Source of the DNA: Limimonas halophila
GTDB lineage: Bacteria; Pseudomonadota; Alphaproteobacteria; Kiloniellales; Rhodovibrionaceae
Assembly: GCF_900100655.1 (NCBI RefSeq)
Contig: NZ_FNCE01000006.1
Location: forward strand, 1 to 64,000
DNA length: 64,000 bases
Direction: 5' to 3'
Shown here: positions 43,091 through 52,051 of the stretch, piece by piece
Numbering within the stretch: position 1 is the stretch's first letter
Layout of the letters: each line of letters starts with the position of its first letter
Translations under genes and position numbers: made by a program
The notes under the pieces: model-generated
The model's input: only the letters and a program-made list of their open reading frames with translations
Told to the model about the DNA's origin: nothing
Database searches by the model: none

Positions 43091-43991
43091 GGGCTTCCAG
43101 GCGATGAACCTCCCCCGCCAGGTGCGACCACACCAGCGCGCGCTCCTCGGCCGTCGGGCCGGTCCGCTCGGGCGCGGTTTCCAGCGCGCGCCCGATCCGC
43201 GCCGCCACCCCGCGCGGCAACACACGCCGCGCCAGCGCCTTGGCGCCCGAGCGGTGCAGGGCGGCGCTCAGCCCCGGCCAGCGCGGCGCGGCGGCCGTGT
43301 TGACGGGCGTTGCGGGCGGCTCGATGGGCGCGACGGCGATGTGGCGGCAGATCTCGCCGAAAACACCCGCGAAGTCGGCGCGCAGGGCCTCGCGCGTGCG
43401 GATCAGCACCTGCTCGCGCGGAAACGCGTCGAGGTAGCGCGCCACGGCCTCGGCATAGCGGCTGAACGCCAGATAGCGCGGCTCGCGGTCGAGAGCTTCG
43501 GCAAAGCTCAGGCGCGTGCGGCCGATGCGGCGGTCCATGAGGTATTGCGCGTACGCCCGCTCGGCCGGCTCGCGCAGCAGGATGAGGATGCGCGCGTTTG
43601 GCCGCGCGGCGGCGATGGCGGCCGGGGTGCCCGGCGCGTGCAGGTAGCTGGTGGAGGCGTCCACCACGGCCCGCGCCGGCGCTGCCCCCGCGAAGAGCGC
43701 GGCGTAGGTGGCGGGATCGGCCACCCGGGCGTGGTGCAGCGTGGCGGGGCCGTCCGGCTTGAGCACCTCGCGCGCATCGTGAACGCCGCGCGCGTCGGCG
43801 TCCGGCCCCAGCCAGGCCGGGTCGGCGAGGAAGTGCGGCTCCTTCACGGGACAGACGAACGCCGCCGGGTGCGCCCGCAGGGCCTCGGCCACCGCCGTGG
43901 TGCCCGCCTTCATCGCGCCCACCAGAAAGACGTCCGGCAGGCGGGCGTTCGCTGATGCCGCCCGGTCCGCCGCCGCGAGGTCGCCAGCCAT
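43050..43991 (-). CDS. Sulfotransferase (EPS locus)
   Basis: 313 aa. The PAPS loop DVFLVGAMKAGTTAVAEALR lies at 20-39. KEPHFL and the 3'-phosphate segment ARILILLREPAERAYAQYLM are followed by EVLIRTRE-like strand EQVLIRTREALRADFAGVF. This is the typical heparan-sulfotransferase-like bacterial family. It suggests that the exopolysaccharide made here is sulfated. Its ATG at 43991 shares bases with the ATG of the divergent glycosyltransferase gene (43990), so its promoter must lie inside that gene. Confidence 0.9.
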   Translation of the reverse strand: MAGDLAAADRAASANARLPDVFLVGAMKAGTTAVAEALRAHPAAFVCPVKEPHFLADPAWLGPDADARGVHDAREVLKPDGPATLHHARVADPATYAALFAGAAPARAVVDASTSYLHAPGTPAAIAAARPNARILILLREPAERAYAQYLMDRRIGRTRLSFAEALDREPRYLAFSRYAEAVARYLDAFPREQVLIRTREALRADFAGVFGEICRHIAVAPIEPPATPVNTAAAPRWPGLSAALHRSGAKALARRVLPRGVAARIGRALETAPERTGPTAEERALVWSHLAGEVHRLEALTGLDLRHWADTR

Positions 43992-45072
43992 GACGCCGCC
44001 CGTCCGCGTGATCGCCGACCTCCCGCCGCCCGAGCACGGCCAGGCGCGCGTGAGCGCGTGTGTTGTGGACCGCCTCGCGGCGCGGGGCAAGGTGGCGGTG
44101 CACGACATCGCCCCGGCGGGCGGGCGGCGGCTGCCGGCGGTGGCCCGGGCGCTGGCGGCCGTGGCGGTGCGGCCCTCGCGCGCGCTCTACATGCCGGTGC
44201 TGGCGGGGCGCGGGACGGCCGTGGTCATCGCGCTCGCGGGGCTGGCGCGGCTGCGCGGCGTGCCGGTGGCGCTGCACCACCACAGCTTCGCCTACCTGGA
44301 CCGGCGCTGGCGCACGCTGGCGTGGCTGGTGCGCGCGGCCGGGCCGGCGACCGAGCACGTCGTGCTGTGTCCGGCGATGGCGCGGCGGCTGCGCCAGCGC
44401 TACGGGGTTCGCCGCACGCGCGTGGTGGGCAACGCGGCCGTGGTGGCGGGGCCATCGTCCCCAACCCCCTCTTTCGTCTCCCCCTTCCCCGGGGCCGGGG
44501 AAGGGGGAGAGAGGGTTTCTCGGCCGGGGCAATGCCCCATGACCATCGGCTTCGTCGGGGCGGTGTCGCGGGCGAAGGGGGTGGACGCCTTCCTCGATCT
44601 GGCGCGGCGGATGGCGCCGGACGTGCGGGCCGTCGTTGCCGGGCCGGTGGCGGACGGCGATGCGGCCGGGGTGCTGGCGGCGGCATCCCACGAGCTGGGC
44701 GAGCGCCTGACCCGCCGCGCCGCCAGCAACGACCGGGACGCGCTCTTCGCCGGAATCGACGTGCTGGTGCTGCCCAGCCGCTACCGCCACGAGGCCCAGC
44801 CGCTCGTGGTGCTGGAGGCCCTGGCGCGCGGCATTCCCGTGATCGCCACGGGGCGTGGCTGCCTGCCCGGCATGGCGCAGCCGCCCGCGCTCACCGTGCT
44901 GCCGCGCGACGGAGCCACGGTCGCGGCGGCCGAACGCGCCCTCGCCCACCTGACGCCGCGGCTGGACACCGCCCGGCGCGAGGCGCGCGCGCTCTACGAG
45001 GCGCTGGCGGCGGACTCGGCGGCCGGGCTGGACGCGCTGACGGCGTATCTCGCGAAAAGCACGTCGGCCTGA
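43990..45072 (+). CDS. Glycosyltransferase family 4 protein with palindromic insertion
   Basis: 360 aa. The N-terminal half (RVIADLPPPEHGQARVSACV, HHHSFAYLDRRWRTLAWLVR) is followed by GT4 features: MTIGFVGAVSRAKGVDAFLD, VLVLPSRYRHEAQPLVVLEA and LARGIPVIATGRGCLPGM. Between the two halves lies a segment of about 25 residues, low in complexity (SPTPSFVSPFPGAGEGGERV), encoded by a perfect 15-bp palindrome at 44478-44509. It looks like a REP-type element inserted in frame. The enzyme probably tolerates it because it falls in the interdomain linker. The 3' end overlaps the convergent FkbM gene by 79 bases. Confidence 0.87.
   Translation: MTPPVRVIADLPPPEHGQARVSACVVDRLAARGKVAVHDIAPAGGRRLPAVARALAAVAVRPSRALYMPVLAGRGTAVVIALAGLARLRGVPVALHHHSFAYLDRRWRTLAWLVRAAGPATEHVVLCPAMARRLRQRYGVRRTRVVGNAAVVAGPSSPTPSFVSPFPGAGEGGERVSRPGQCPMTIGFVGAVSRAKGVDAFLDLARRMAPDVRAVVAGPVADGDAAGVLAAASHELGERLTRRAASNDRDALFAGIDVLVLPSRYRHEAQPLVVLEALARGIPVIATGRGCLPGMAQPPALTVLPRDGATVAAAERALAHLTPRLDTARREARALYEALAADSAAGLDALTAYLAKSTSA
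44478..44509. repeat. Long perfect palindrome inside a glycosyltransferase coding sequence
   Basis: CTCCCCCTTCCCCGG-GG-CCGGGGAAGGGGGAG, a 15-bp stem with a two-base loop. Similar CCCTCTCCC-type stems occur in the intergenic REP at 21612-21634. Here the element is translated. Confidence 0.9.
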
Positions 45073-45752
45073 ACGCGGCCGAAGGCGGGATGCGTCACGG
45101 CGTTGTCGCTGCGCACCGGCTGAAAGCCGTGATCCGCCAGGTAGGCTTCGACGGCGGGGCGCAGCGCCTGACCGGCGTACAGCTCGACGTCCGAGCACTC
45201 GCACAGCACCCAGTCGATCTGTGGCAACAGGTGCGTGCTTGCCCGCAGTGTGTCCAATTCCGATCCCTGCACGTCGAGTTTCAACAACACCGGCGGCGTC
45301 AATACGGCCGACGGCACGAGATCGGCCAGCGGCGCGGTTCGCACCGTTTCAGTGCGCACGGCGTGCGTGCCCGGAAACACGCGGGTCTGCCGCGCGCCCA
45401 CGGGCAGCAGCGAGGCGGAGTCGGTGCGCGCCGGAACCTGCATCGTGGCCCGGCCGCGCTCGGGCGCCACGGCTGCGCGGTGGACGGTGATGCCGCCGAG
45501 CGCGGCCGCGACCCGGTGCAAAACTTCGGCCGGGGCCGCCAGCGGCTCGACGGCGTGGACGTGGGCACCGGGCAGCAGCGCCCGCGCGGCCAGGACGAAC
45601 TGCCCGCGGTTCGCGCCCACGTCGATCACGGTCACAGCGTCCAGCGTCCGCAGCGCGTTCGCGTGCTCCACCGCCGCCGCCACGCCGCGGCGCAGCCCCA
45701 GCCGCCACGGCCGCCGCGTCAGCAGGCGGGCCAGCTTTACCGCCCGGCGCAT
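44994..45752 (-). CDS. FkbM family methyltransferase
   Basis: 252 aa. S-adenosylmethionine-binding motif I is VTVIDVGANRGQFVLAARAL, then HVHAVEPLAAPAEVL (motif II acidic residue). TVHRAAVAPERGRATMQVPA, PPVLLKLDVQGSELDTLRAS and VLCECSDVELY are diagnostic of FkbM proteins, which O-methylate sugars and related groups. ATG at 45752. It is on the minus strand between two plus-strand glycosyltransferases, and is likely to decorate the same polymer. The last 79 bases overlap the end of the convergent glycosyltransferase. Confidence 0.92.
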   Translation of the reverse strand: MRRAVKLARLLTRRPWRLGLRRGVAAAVEHANALRTLDAVTVIDVGANRGQFVLAARALLPGAHVHAVEPLAAPAEVLHRVAAALGGITVHRAAVAPERGRATMQVPARTDSASLLPVGARQTRVFPGTHAVRTETVRTAPLADLVPSAVLTPPVLLKLDVQGSELDTLRASTHLLPQIDWVLCECSDVELYAGQALRPAVEAYLADHGFQPVRSDNAVTHPAFGRVQADVLFARYAVSASSPAAESAASAS

Positions 45753-45826
45753 CGCGTTCCGCTCCCGCTTGAACCCGCCACCCGGCCTGGCGCACCATCC
45801 GGCCATTCCGGGTTTCGAGATCCGCC

Positions 45827-47065
45827 ATGCGTGTGTGCGTCCACGACCACTGCGGGCACCCCTTCCCCGTCCAGCTGAGCCGCTGGCTGGCGGCGCGCGG
45901 GCACGCCGTGCTGCACCTCTACGCCCCGGCCGTGGAGGCGCCGCGCGGGCGGTTGGCGCAGCGGCCCGGCGACCCGGCGGGGCTGAAGATCGAAGCCGTG
46001 CCCATGCCGGGCAACCTCGCCAAGTACCGCCCCGCCCGCCGCTACGTCCAGGAGCGCGCCTACGCCCGCCGCGCCGGCCAGCGCATCGCCGCCTTCGCGC
46101 CGGACGTGGTGCTCTCGGGCAACTGCAGCGCGCTCGTGCAGCGGCGCCTGCAACTGGCCGCGCACCGCCACGGCGCCGCCTTCGTCTACTGGCTTCAGGA
46201 CATCTACGCGCTGGCGGTGAAGCGCTCGCTGGCGGGCCGGATGCCGCGCCTCGCGCCCGTGGCGGGACGCCTCGTCGACCGCATGGAAACCGCGGCGCTG
46301 GCGGACAGCGACGCCGTGGTCGCGATCACCGAGGATTTTCTGCCCGCCGTCATCGGCCGGGGCGTCCACCCCGACCGCGCGCACGTCATTCCCAACTGGG
46401 CGCCGGTGGCGGAGCTGACGCCGGACAGCCGCGACGCGGGCGCGCGCTGGCGCATGCGCCACGGCCTGGGCCGGCGTTTCCTCTTCGTCTACGCAGGCAC
46501 GCTGGGCCTCAAGCACGAGCCGCACGACCTGGCGGCGCTGGCGCGCGCCCACCGCGACGACCCGAACGTGGGCGTGGTCGTGATCGGCCAGGGGCCGGGC
46601 CGCGCCGCGCTGGAGCGCGCCAAGGCCGCCGAACACCTGACGAACCTGATGGTGTTGGACTTCGTGCCCTTCGCCGAGATGGCAGCCGTCATGGCCGCCG
46701 CCGACGTCCTTGTGGCGATGTTGACGCCGGAAGCGGGCAGCTTTTCGGTGCCGTCCAAGGTGCTGACCTACCTCTGCGGCGGGCGTCCCGTGCTCGCCGC
46801 CATGCCGCCGGGCAACGCCGCCGCGCGCACACTGCACGCCGCCGATGCGGGCCTTGTGGTGGAACCGGGTGACGAGGCCGCGTGGCTGGCCGCCGCCGAC
46901 GCGCTGCGCCGTGATCCCGAGCGCCGCGCGCGCATGGGCGCCGCCGGCCGCGCCCACGCCGAGCGCGCCTTCGCCATGAAGCGCATCGGGCCGCAGTTCG
47001 TCGAGGTGCTGGAAACCGCGGCGGGCGCCCGCGCGGATCGGCACGCCGGGACGACGCCGGCGTAA
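45827..47065 (+). CDS. Glycosyltransferase family 4 protein, WcaI-like
   Basis: 412 aa. It begins MRVCVHDHCGHPFPVQLSRW, with AFVYWLQDIYALAVKRSLAG and ADSDAVVAITEDFLPAVIGR, the long helical region typical of the WcaI/WbuB branch. The C-terminal GT4 half has FLFVYAGTLGLKHEPHDLAA, VVVIGQGPGRAALERAKAAE and VAMLTPEAGSFSVPSKVLTYL with the donor-binding serine/lysine. Last recognisable plus-strand gene of the EPS cluster, 74 bases after the divergent FkbM gene. Confidence 0.92.
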   Translation: MRVCVHDHCGHPFPVQLSRWLAARGHAVLHLYAPAVEAPRGRLAQRPGDPAGLKIEAVPMPGNLAKYRPARRYVQERAYARRAGQRIAAFAPDVVLSGNCSALVQRRLQLAAHRHGAAFVYWLQDIYALAVKRSLAGRMPRLAPVAGRLVDRMETAALADSDAVVAITEDFLPAVIGRGVHPDRAHVIPNWAPVAELTPDSRDAGARWRMRHGLGRRFLFVYAGTLGLKHEPHDLAALARAHRDDPNVGVVVIGQGPGRAALERAKAAEHLTNLMVLDFVPFAEMAAVMAAADVLVAMLTPEAGSFSVPSKVLTYLCGGRPVLAAMPPGNAAARTLHAADAGLVVEPGDEAAWLAAADALRRDPERRARMGAAGRAHAERAFAMKRIGPQFVEVLETAAGARADRHAGTTPA

Positions 47066-47069
47066 GCGC

Positions 47070-47537
47070 TCACCCGTCGTCCACGCCGGCTTCGGGGTCG
47101 ATGGCGCGGTGCAGGCGCCGGGCGGCCGTGCGGGCGAAGCGCAGCAGGACCGCGCGGCGGCGGGCGCCGGCCAGCTTGTGTTCGGGCGGCTCGCGCAGCA
47201 CCTGGGCGTCGTAGCCGTCGGCCACGAGGACGCCGCAGGTGGCTTCGTCGGGCAGGATGTCCATGGGAAACTCGGGCGGCACGGCGAAGGCGAAGCGGTC
47301 GCAGAAGGCGCGGTAGGCGTCCCACTTGGCGTCCGCACGGAAGTCGGCGCGCGAGGCCTTCACCTCCACGATGAGCACGCCGCCGCGCTCGTCCACGCCC
47401 AGCACGTCGGCGCGGCGGCCGTCGGCCAGCGGCATCTCCGTCACGACCGCGTAGCCGCGCGCCGCGAGCCCCCGGCACACCCCGCGCGCCAGCCACACGC
47501 CCGGGGCCGCGCCGTCCGGTGCGTCACCGCCCGCCAT
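47070..47537 (-). CDS. mmcB: MmcB family DNA repair protein
   Basis: 155 aa. It shows the endonuclease-like fold of MmcB: VCRGLAARGYAVVTEMPLAD, GRRADVLGVDERGGVLIVEVKASRADF (D...E-x-K nuclease-type motif, here in pieces), FRADAKWDAYRAFCDRFAFAV and ILPDEATCGVLVADGYDAQV. MmcB is an alphaproteobacterial protein linked to SOS-induced mutagenic cross-link repair. The ATG at 47537 overlaps the stop of the upstream gene by one base. It converges on the glycosyltransferase gene with a four-base gap. Confidence 0.9.
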   Translation of the reverse strand: MAGGDAPDGAAPGVWLARGVCRGLAARGYAVVTEMPLADGRRADVLGVDERGGVLIVEVKASRADFRADAKWDAYRAFCDRFAFAVPPEFPMDILPDEATCGVLVADGYDAQVLREPPEHKLAGARRRAVLLRFARTAARRLHRAIDPEAGVDDG

Positions 47538-48268
47538 CAGGGGTAGTCGCAGCGCCGCCAGGTGACCTTCGCGAAGGCGCGGTCGTCGCCCTCGACGATG
47601 GAGAAGCGGTGCTCCTGGCCGTCCACGACCATGGCGTGGTGGACCGGCAGGCGGCCCTCGGCCGACTGGCTCTCGCCGCCCAGGCGCGTGAAGGTGGCGG
47701 TGATGGGCGCGGCGGGATCGAACCACGCTTGCGGCTGGCCCTGGGCGTCGGTCGCGGGCTGGCCGGTGGCCGTCACCGTGACGGTGTTGCCCGCGAAGGA
47801 CACCGAGCTGGCGGCGCCGCTGGACAGCGGCGTCTGCACGATGAAGCGCTTGGTCACGGGGCCGCCGGGGCACTCGGGCTCGACGCTGGCGCTTTCCACC
47901 AGGAATTCGAGGCGGTCGGCGGGCACACCGTTGTTCAGCCGCGCGCGCAACAGCTTCAGCAGTTCGGCTGGCTCACCTTCCGGCACGTTCTGCTCGTAGC
48001 GCTGCTTCCAGGTTGTAAGCTGGTTTTCCGTGGCTTCCAGCTCGCGCCGCAGCCGCGCGTTCTCCTGCGCCTGCTCGTCCAGGCGGCGTTGCAGCTCGGC
48101 GACCTGCTCCTCCAGCTCGCGGACCTCGATTCGGGCGAGCTTGGCCCCCGTGGCATAGGCGAACGCGCCTGCCCCGATTAGGCCGACGAGGATGAGCACC
48201 CACTTGACGACGGCCCAGCGCCGCCGGCGTTTGCGCGCGCGATGACTTTCCGTCAGGCCCCAGGTCAT
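47537..48268 (-). CDS. Membrane-anchored coiled-coil protein, unknown
   Basis: 243 aa. A basic start (HRARKRRRRWAVV) is followed by one membrane helix (KWVLILVGLIGAGAFAYATG, about 22-41) and a coiled coil at about 45-95 (VRELEEQVAELQRRLDEQAQ, ENARLRRELEATENQLTTW). A periplasmic beta domain follows with two cysteines (EPECPGGP and WRRCDYP) that could form a disulfide. Orientation Nin-Cout is expected. It is translationally coupled to mmcB. The architecture resembles poorly characterised cell-envelope proteins (DUF6776-like), but I cannot confirm the family. Confidence 0.78.
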   Translation of the reverse strand: MTWGLTESHRARKRRRRWAVVKWVLILVGLIGAGAFAYATGAKLARIEVRELEEQVAELQRRLDEQAQENARLRRELEATENQLTTWKQRYEQNVPEGEPAELLKLLRARLNNGVPADRLEFLVESASVEPECPGGPVTKRFIVQTPLSSGAASSVSFAGNTVTVTATGQPATDAQGQPQAWFDPAAPITATFTRLGGESQSAEGRLPVHHAMVVDGQEHRFSIVEGDDRAFAKVTWRRCDYP

Positions 48269-48397
48269 GGCCTCTCAAAGTTTGTCGCGAAATGTCTCAT
48301 GGTTAAAGCCGTTCGGCGATGCGCCGACGTGCCACGTCCTGTCAAGCACGCGCATGCGGCAAAACCGTGACGGCGTTCGCCCGTTCGGCCGGGACGA

Positions 48398-48961
48398 TTA
48401 ATTCACGGTGTCGGCCTTGGTGGGGCGCGGCGCTTCCGTCCAGTCGGAGGGCGCGGGCAGATCCCATCCGGCCTCGTCGCTCTTGCGCTTGAGCACGTCG
48501 AGGATCTTGTGCGCGTTCGGCCGGTCGAGGGTCAGCGCGCAGACCCGCTCGCGTGCCGTGCCGTCCGCGCCGTCGCCGTGGCGCCGCAGGCCGTCGAGCG
48601 CCAGCACGATCGCGCCCTTGCGGGCTTGCAGGTGCGCTTCGGTGACGAGGAAGTGCGCCGCCGGATCGCTGGCCCCGCCCGGATTGTCGCCGCCGTCGCC
48701 GCCGGTTTCCAGGGCGGAGATGTGCTCCATCTGCAGGATCTCGCCGCGCTGCGCCGGGTCCGCCTGGGCCGCCGTGGGGCTGCTTTCGGCCAGGAAGCTG
48801 GCGTAGCGGTTGAGCAGCTGGCGCAGCAGCCGCCGCGTAAACCAGGCCGCGCGCGGCCCGTCCCTGACCGTGTGCGCGATCAGCACCAGCCGGTCTTCCA
48901 CCCGGTTGACGCCGAGCTGCAACGTGCGCGCGACGGGGTAGTCGGTTCCGCTCTCGGTCAT
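48398..48961 (-). CDS. Hypothetical protein, 187 aa
   Basis: ATG at 48961. The N-terminal half is well structured (RTLQLGVNRVEDRLVLIAHT, AAWFTRRLLRQLLNRYASFL). A Gly/Asp-rich loop (ETGGDGGDNPGGASDPAAHF) is followed by a beta/alpha region (ERVCALTLDRPNAHKILDVL). No signal peptide or membrane helix. It does not resemble rpmI or rplT, which normally follow infC; it lies downstream of the infC terminator and so is an independent unit. Function unknown. GC-rich and codon use like neighbours. Confidence 0.7.
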   Translation of the reverse strand: MTESGTDYPVARTLQLGVNRVEDRLVLIAHTVRDGPRAAWFTRRLLRQLLNRYASFLAESSPTAAQADPAQRGEILQMEHISALETGGDGGDNPGGASDPAAHFLVTEAHLQARKGAIVLALDGLRRHGDGADGTARERVCALTLDRPNAHKILDVLKRKSDEAGWDLPAPSDWTEAPRPTKADTVN

Positions 48962-49101
48962 GCCGGACGCTCGTGCGGTCGATGCGCGGTCTGGGGGACC
49001 TTCCCCGCCTGCTTTGGGGAGCCGGTATAGTGCGGGTGCGCCGGCTTTCATAGGCCCGAGCGGCGGGACGGCGCGAGTCGGCCACGCACCCCGGCATGAA
49101 A

Positions 49102-49131
49102 AAGGCGGAAGACCGCACGGCCTTCCGCCTT
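49102..49131 (-). terminator. Rho-independent terminator of infC
   Basis: AAGGCGGAAG/CTTCCGCCTT perfect 10-bp stem, followed on the minus strand by a run of T (49098-49101). It lies 54 bases past the infC stop. Confidence 0.8.
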
Positions 49132-49184
49132 CGTGTCAGCGTCATTCGCCGCGCTAACGCAATAAGCACGGGTGCGGTGACCCG

Positions 49185-49724
49185 TTAACGCGGCGCCAGC
49201 ACCATGATCATCTGCCGCCCTTCGAGCTTGGGGTCGGCTTCGATCTTGCCGGTGTCGGCGACGTCGTCACGCACCTTGTTCAGGATCTTCTGGCCGAGGT
49301 CCTGGTGCGCCATCTCGCGCCCGCGGAAGCGCAGGCTGACCTTCACCCTATCGCCCTCGCCCAGGAACTTCTGGATGTTCTTGATTTTCACATTGTAGTC
49401 GTGATCTTCAATGTTGGGGCGGATCTTGACTTCCTTGACATCCACCGTCTTTTGCTTCTTGCGGGCTTCGGCTTTCCGCTTCTGCATCTCGTACTTGTAA
49501 CGGCCGAAGTCCAGCACCTTGCACACGGGTGGCTTGCTCGTGGGAGAGACTTCCACGAGGTCAAGGCCGGCCTCTTCCGCCGCCTGCAGAGCTTGGTTCA
49601 GCGGAACAACGCCGTGGTTCTGCCCGTCGGCGTCGATCAGGCGCACTTCGCGCGCTTGAATCTGTCGATTGGCGCGCGGCGCGTCGCTCGCGGGCGCAGA
49701 ACTCTGGTGCGGTCGCTTTCCTAT
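49185..49724 (-). CDS. infC: Translation initiation factor IF-3 (AUA start codon)
   Basis: 179 aa. The N-domain is [20 protein letters not shown] ... [26 protein letters not shown]; the linker is lysine-rich ([20 protein letters not shown]); the C-domain is [42 protein letters not shown]-3 binds the 30S subunit and rejects non-canonical starts. The conserved ANR-IRAxEVRLID part lies upstream of every ATG/GTG, and the only start fitting the spacing is ATA at 49722-49724, with GGAG eight bases upstream and a stop two codons earlier. An unusual AUU/AUA/AUC start is known for infC and serves autoregulation. rpmI/rplT do not follow. Confidence 0.95.
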   Translation of the reverse strand: MGKRPHQSSAPASDAPRANRQIQAREVRLIDADGQNHGVVPLNQALQAAEEAGLDLVEVSPTSKPPVCKVLDFGRYKYEMQKRKAEARKKQKTVDVKEVKIRPNIEDHDYNVKIKNIQKFLGEGDRVKVSLRFRGREMAHQDLGQKILNKVRDDVADTGKIEADPKLEGRQMIMVLAPR

Positions 49725-49851
49725 GGATCAGGCTCCGTTTTTTCCGTTGCTACGTTCGGTTGGGTTGTGCGTCGTCGCGGCCGCGATCACCACAAGCCGG
49801 TCGCGCGCCGCCTCCATTCGGGAAGCAGAGCGCGCGCCGGTCAAGCGGTCA

Positions 49852-51804
49852 TCACGTTTCCGGCGAGGCGGGCGGTCGCGCCTCCGTGGCGAGTTTAGTC
49901 ACCGCCTCGTCCAGTTCAAGAACCTCTTGCTGCTTCGAGCCCAGCCGGCGCAGGGCCACGGTGCCCTGGGCCGCCTCGGTGTTGCCGACCACGGCGATCA
50001 CCGGAACCTTCTGGTTGCTGTGCTCGCGGACCTTGTAGTTGATCTTCTCGTTGCGCAGGTCCGTCTTCACGCGCAGCCCGGCGGCGCGCATGCGCTTGGC
50101 GACGGCTTCCGCGTACTGGTCGGCGTCGTTGGTGATCGTCGTCACCACCACCTGCTCGGGCGCGAGCCAGAGCGGGAACTTGCCCGCGTGCTCCTCGATC
50201 AGGATGGCGATGAAGCGCTCGAAGGAGCCCAGGATCGCCCGGTGCAGCATCACCGGCCGATGCTCGTTGCCGTCCTGGCCGACGTAGGTGGCGTCCAACC
50301 GCTCGGGCAGGACGAAGTCGACCTGCAGCGTGCCGCACTGCCAGTCGCGGCCCAGCGCGTCGCGCAGGACGAACTCCAGCTTGGGGCCGTAGAACGCGCC
50401 CTCGCCGGGGTTGAGCGTGTAGGGCAGCCCGGCGTGCTCGACCGCCGACTTGAGGGCGTGCTCGGCGCGGTCCCACACCTCGTCCGAGCCCGCGCGCGTC
50501 TCCGGGCGGTCGGAGAACTTGACCGTCACGTCCTCGAAGCCGAAGGCGGCGTAGACCTCACGCAGCAGGGCACAGAACTTCACCGTCTCGTCGTCGATCT
50601 GCTCCTCGGTGCAGAAGATGTGCGCGTCGTCCTGCGTGAAGGCGCGGACGCGCATCAGCCCGTGCAGGGCGCCCGAGGGCTCGTAGCGGTGGCAGGAGCC
50701 GAACTCCGCCATGCGGTAGGGCAAATCGCGGTAGCTGGTGATGCCCTGCTTGAAGATCTGCACGTGGCCGGGGCAGTTCATCGGCTTGATGGCGAGGGTG
50801 TGGTCGTCCTCGCTCTTCGCCGTGAACATGTTGTCGTGGAACTTCTGCCAGTGGCCGGAGCGCTCCCACAGGCTCTGATCGATGAGCTGGGGCGTCTTCA
50901 CCTCGACGTAGCCGTCGCGCTCCAGCTTGTCGCGCAGGTAGCGCTCGATCTGGCGGTAGAGCGTCCACCCCTTGGGGTGCCAGAAGACGTTGCCGACGGC
51001 CTCCTCCTGCTGGTGGAAGAGGCCCAGCTCGCGGCCGAGCTTGCGGTGGTCGCGCCGGGCGGCCTCCTCCAGCATGTGGAGGTGATCCTTGAGCTGCTTC
51101 TCCGTCTCCCAGGCCGTGCCGTAGACGCGCTGGAGCTGCTCGTTGCGCTGGTCGCCGCGCCAGTAGGCGCCCGAGACCTTCATCAGCTTGAAGGCGTGAC
51201 CGATCTTGGCCGTGCTGGGCGTGTGCGGGCCCTTGCACAGGTCCAGCCAGTCGCCCTGCTTGTAGACGCTGATGACGGCGTCGTCGGGCAGCGTCTGGAT
51301 GTGCTCGGCCTTGTAGTGCTCGCCGATGGAGCGGAAGTATTCGATGGCCTCCTGCCGGTCCCAGACCTCGCGCACGATCTCCTCATCGCGGTCGATGATC
51401 TCGTGCATGCGCTGCTCGATCTTTTCGAGGTCCTCCGGCGTGAAGGGCTCCTCGCGCGCGAAGTCGTAATAGAAGCCGGTCTCGGTGGGCGGACCGAAGG
51501 TCACCTGGGTGTCCGGGTAGAGCTCCTGCGTCGCCTCCGCCAGCACGTGCGCGCAGTCGTGGCGGATCAGCTCGGGCGCGTCCGGGTGGCCGCGCGTGAC
51601 GATCTCCACGTGCGCGTCGTCCGGCACCGCGCGCTGCAGGTCGCGCACCTCGCCGTCGACCTTGATCGCCAGGGCCTGCTTGGCGAGCTTCTTGCCGATG
51701 CGCTCGGCGACCTCGAAGCCGGTGGGCGCGTGGTCGAACGTCAGCTTACTGCCGTCCGGCAGCACCACGCGCACACTGCGCTCCACCTCGGCAACAGTGC
51801 TCAC
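49852..51804 (-). CDS. thrS: Threonyl-tRNA synthetase
   Basis: 650 aa class II synthetase. Domains in order: TGS ([20 protein letters not shown]), the editing N2 domain with HxxxH ([17 protein letters not shown]) and the distal YDLCKGPH-type motif ([11 protein letters not shown]), the catalytic core with motif 1, motif 2 ([20 protein letters not shown]) and motif 3 ([18 protein letters not shown]), zinc ligand Cys in MNCPGHV, and the anticodon domain ([20 protein letters not shown]). GTG start at 51804 with GGAGGAG about six bases upstream. It lies 127 bases ahead of infC on the same strand, the classical thrS-infC arrangement. Confidence 0.97.
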   Translation of the reverse strand: MSTVAEVERSVRVVLPDGSKLTFDHAPTGFEVAERIGKKLAKQALAIKVDGEVRDLQRAVPDDAHVEIVTRGHPDAPELIRHDCAHVLAEATQELYPDTQVTFGPPTETGFYYDFAREEPFTPEDLEKIEQRMHEIIDRDEEIVREVWDRQEAIEYFRSIGEHYKAEHIQTLPDDAVISVYKQGDWLDLCKGPHTPSTAKIGHAFKLMKVSGAYWRGDQRNEQLQRVYGTAWETEKQLKDHLHMLEEAARRDHRKLGRELGLFHQQEEAVGNVFWHPKGWTLYRQIERYLRDKLERDGYVEVKTPQLIDQSLWERSGHWQKFHDNMFTAKSEDDHTLAIKPMNCPGHVQIFKQGITSYRDLPYRMAEFGSCHRYEPSGALHGLMRVRAFTQDDAHIFCTEEQIDDETVKFCALLREVYAAFGFEDVTVKFSDRPETRAGSDEVWDRAEHALKSAVEHAGLPYTLNPGEGAFYGPKLEFVLRDALGRDWQCGTLQVDFVLPERLDATYVGQDGNEHRPVMLHRAILGSFERFIAILIEEHAGKFPLWLAPEQVVVTTITNDADQYAEAVAKRMRAAGLRVKTDLRNEKINYKVREHSNQKVPVIAVVGNTEAAQGTVALRRLGSKQQEVLELDEAVTKLATEARPPASPET

Positions 51805-51913
51805 GGCTCTCCTCCGTCTCGCCCCGGGACGCGAGCGCGATGAGCCGACGCGGAATTGTCCCACGAGCCCCATCGCGCTCGATGCCATTCATGGACGGGC
51901 ATGACTCCAAGCC

Positions 51914-51930
51914 CGGATCGTTTCGATCCG
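51914..51930 (-). promoter_or_regulatory. Hairpin in the probable thrS leader
   Basis: CGGATCG-TTT-CGATCCG, a perfect 7-bp stem, 110 bases upstream of the thrS start in the 247-base gap to a divergent hydrolase gene. It may be an mRNA leader structure or a protein site; the gap otherwise has no gene. Confidence 0.35.
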
Positions 51931-52051
51931 ACCTTATCATGCCCTTGTGGCAACATGGGGGGACCATAGGACGCGTGCAAATGCAACGCCACTGGCGCGT
52001 TGACGCGGTGGCGTGCTACCGCCGTACCCGACGGCAAAAGGAGCCCGCGCC

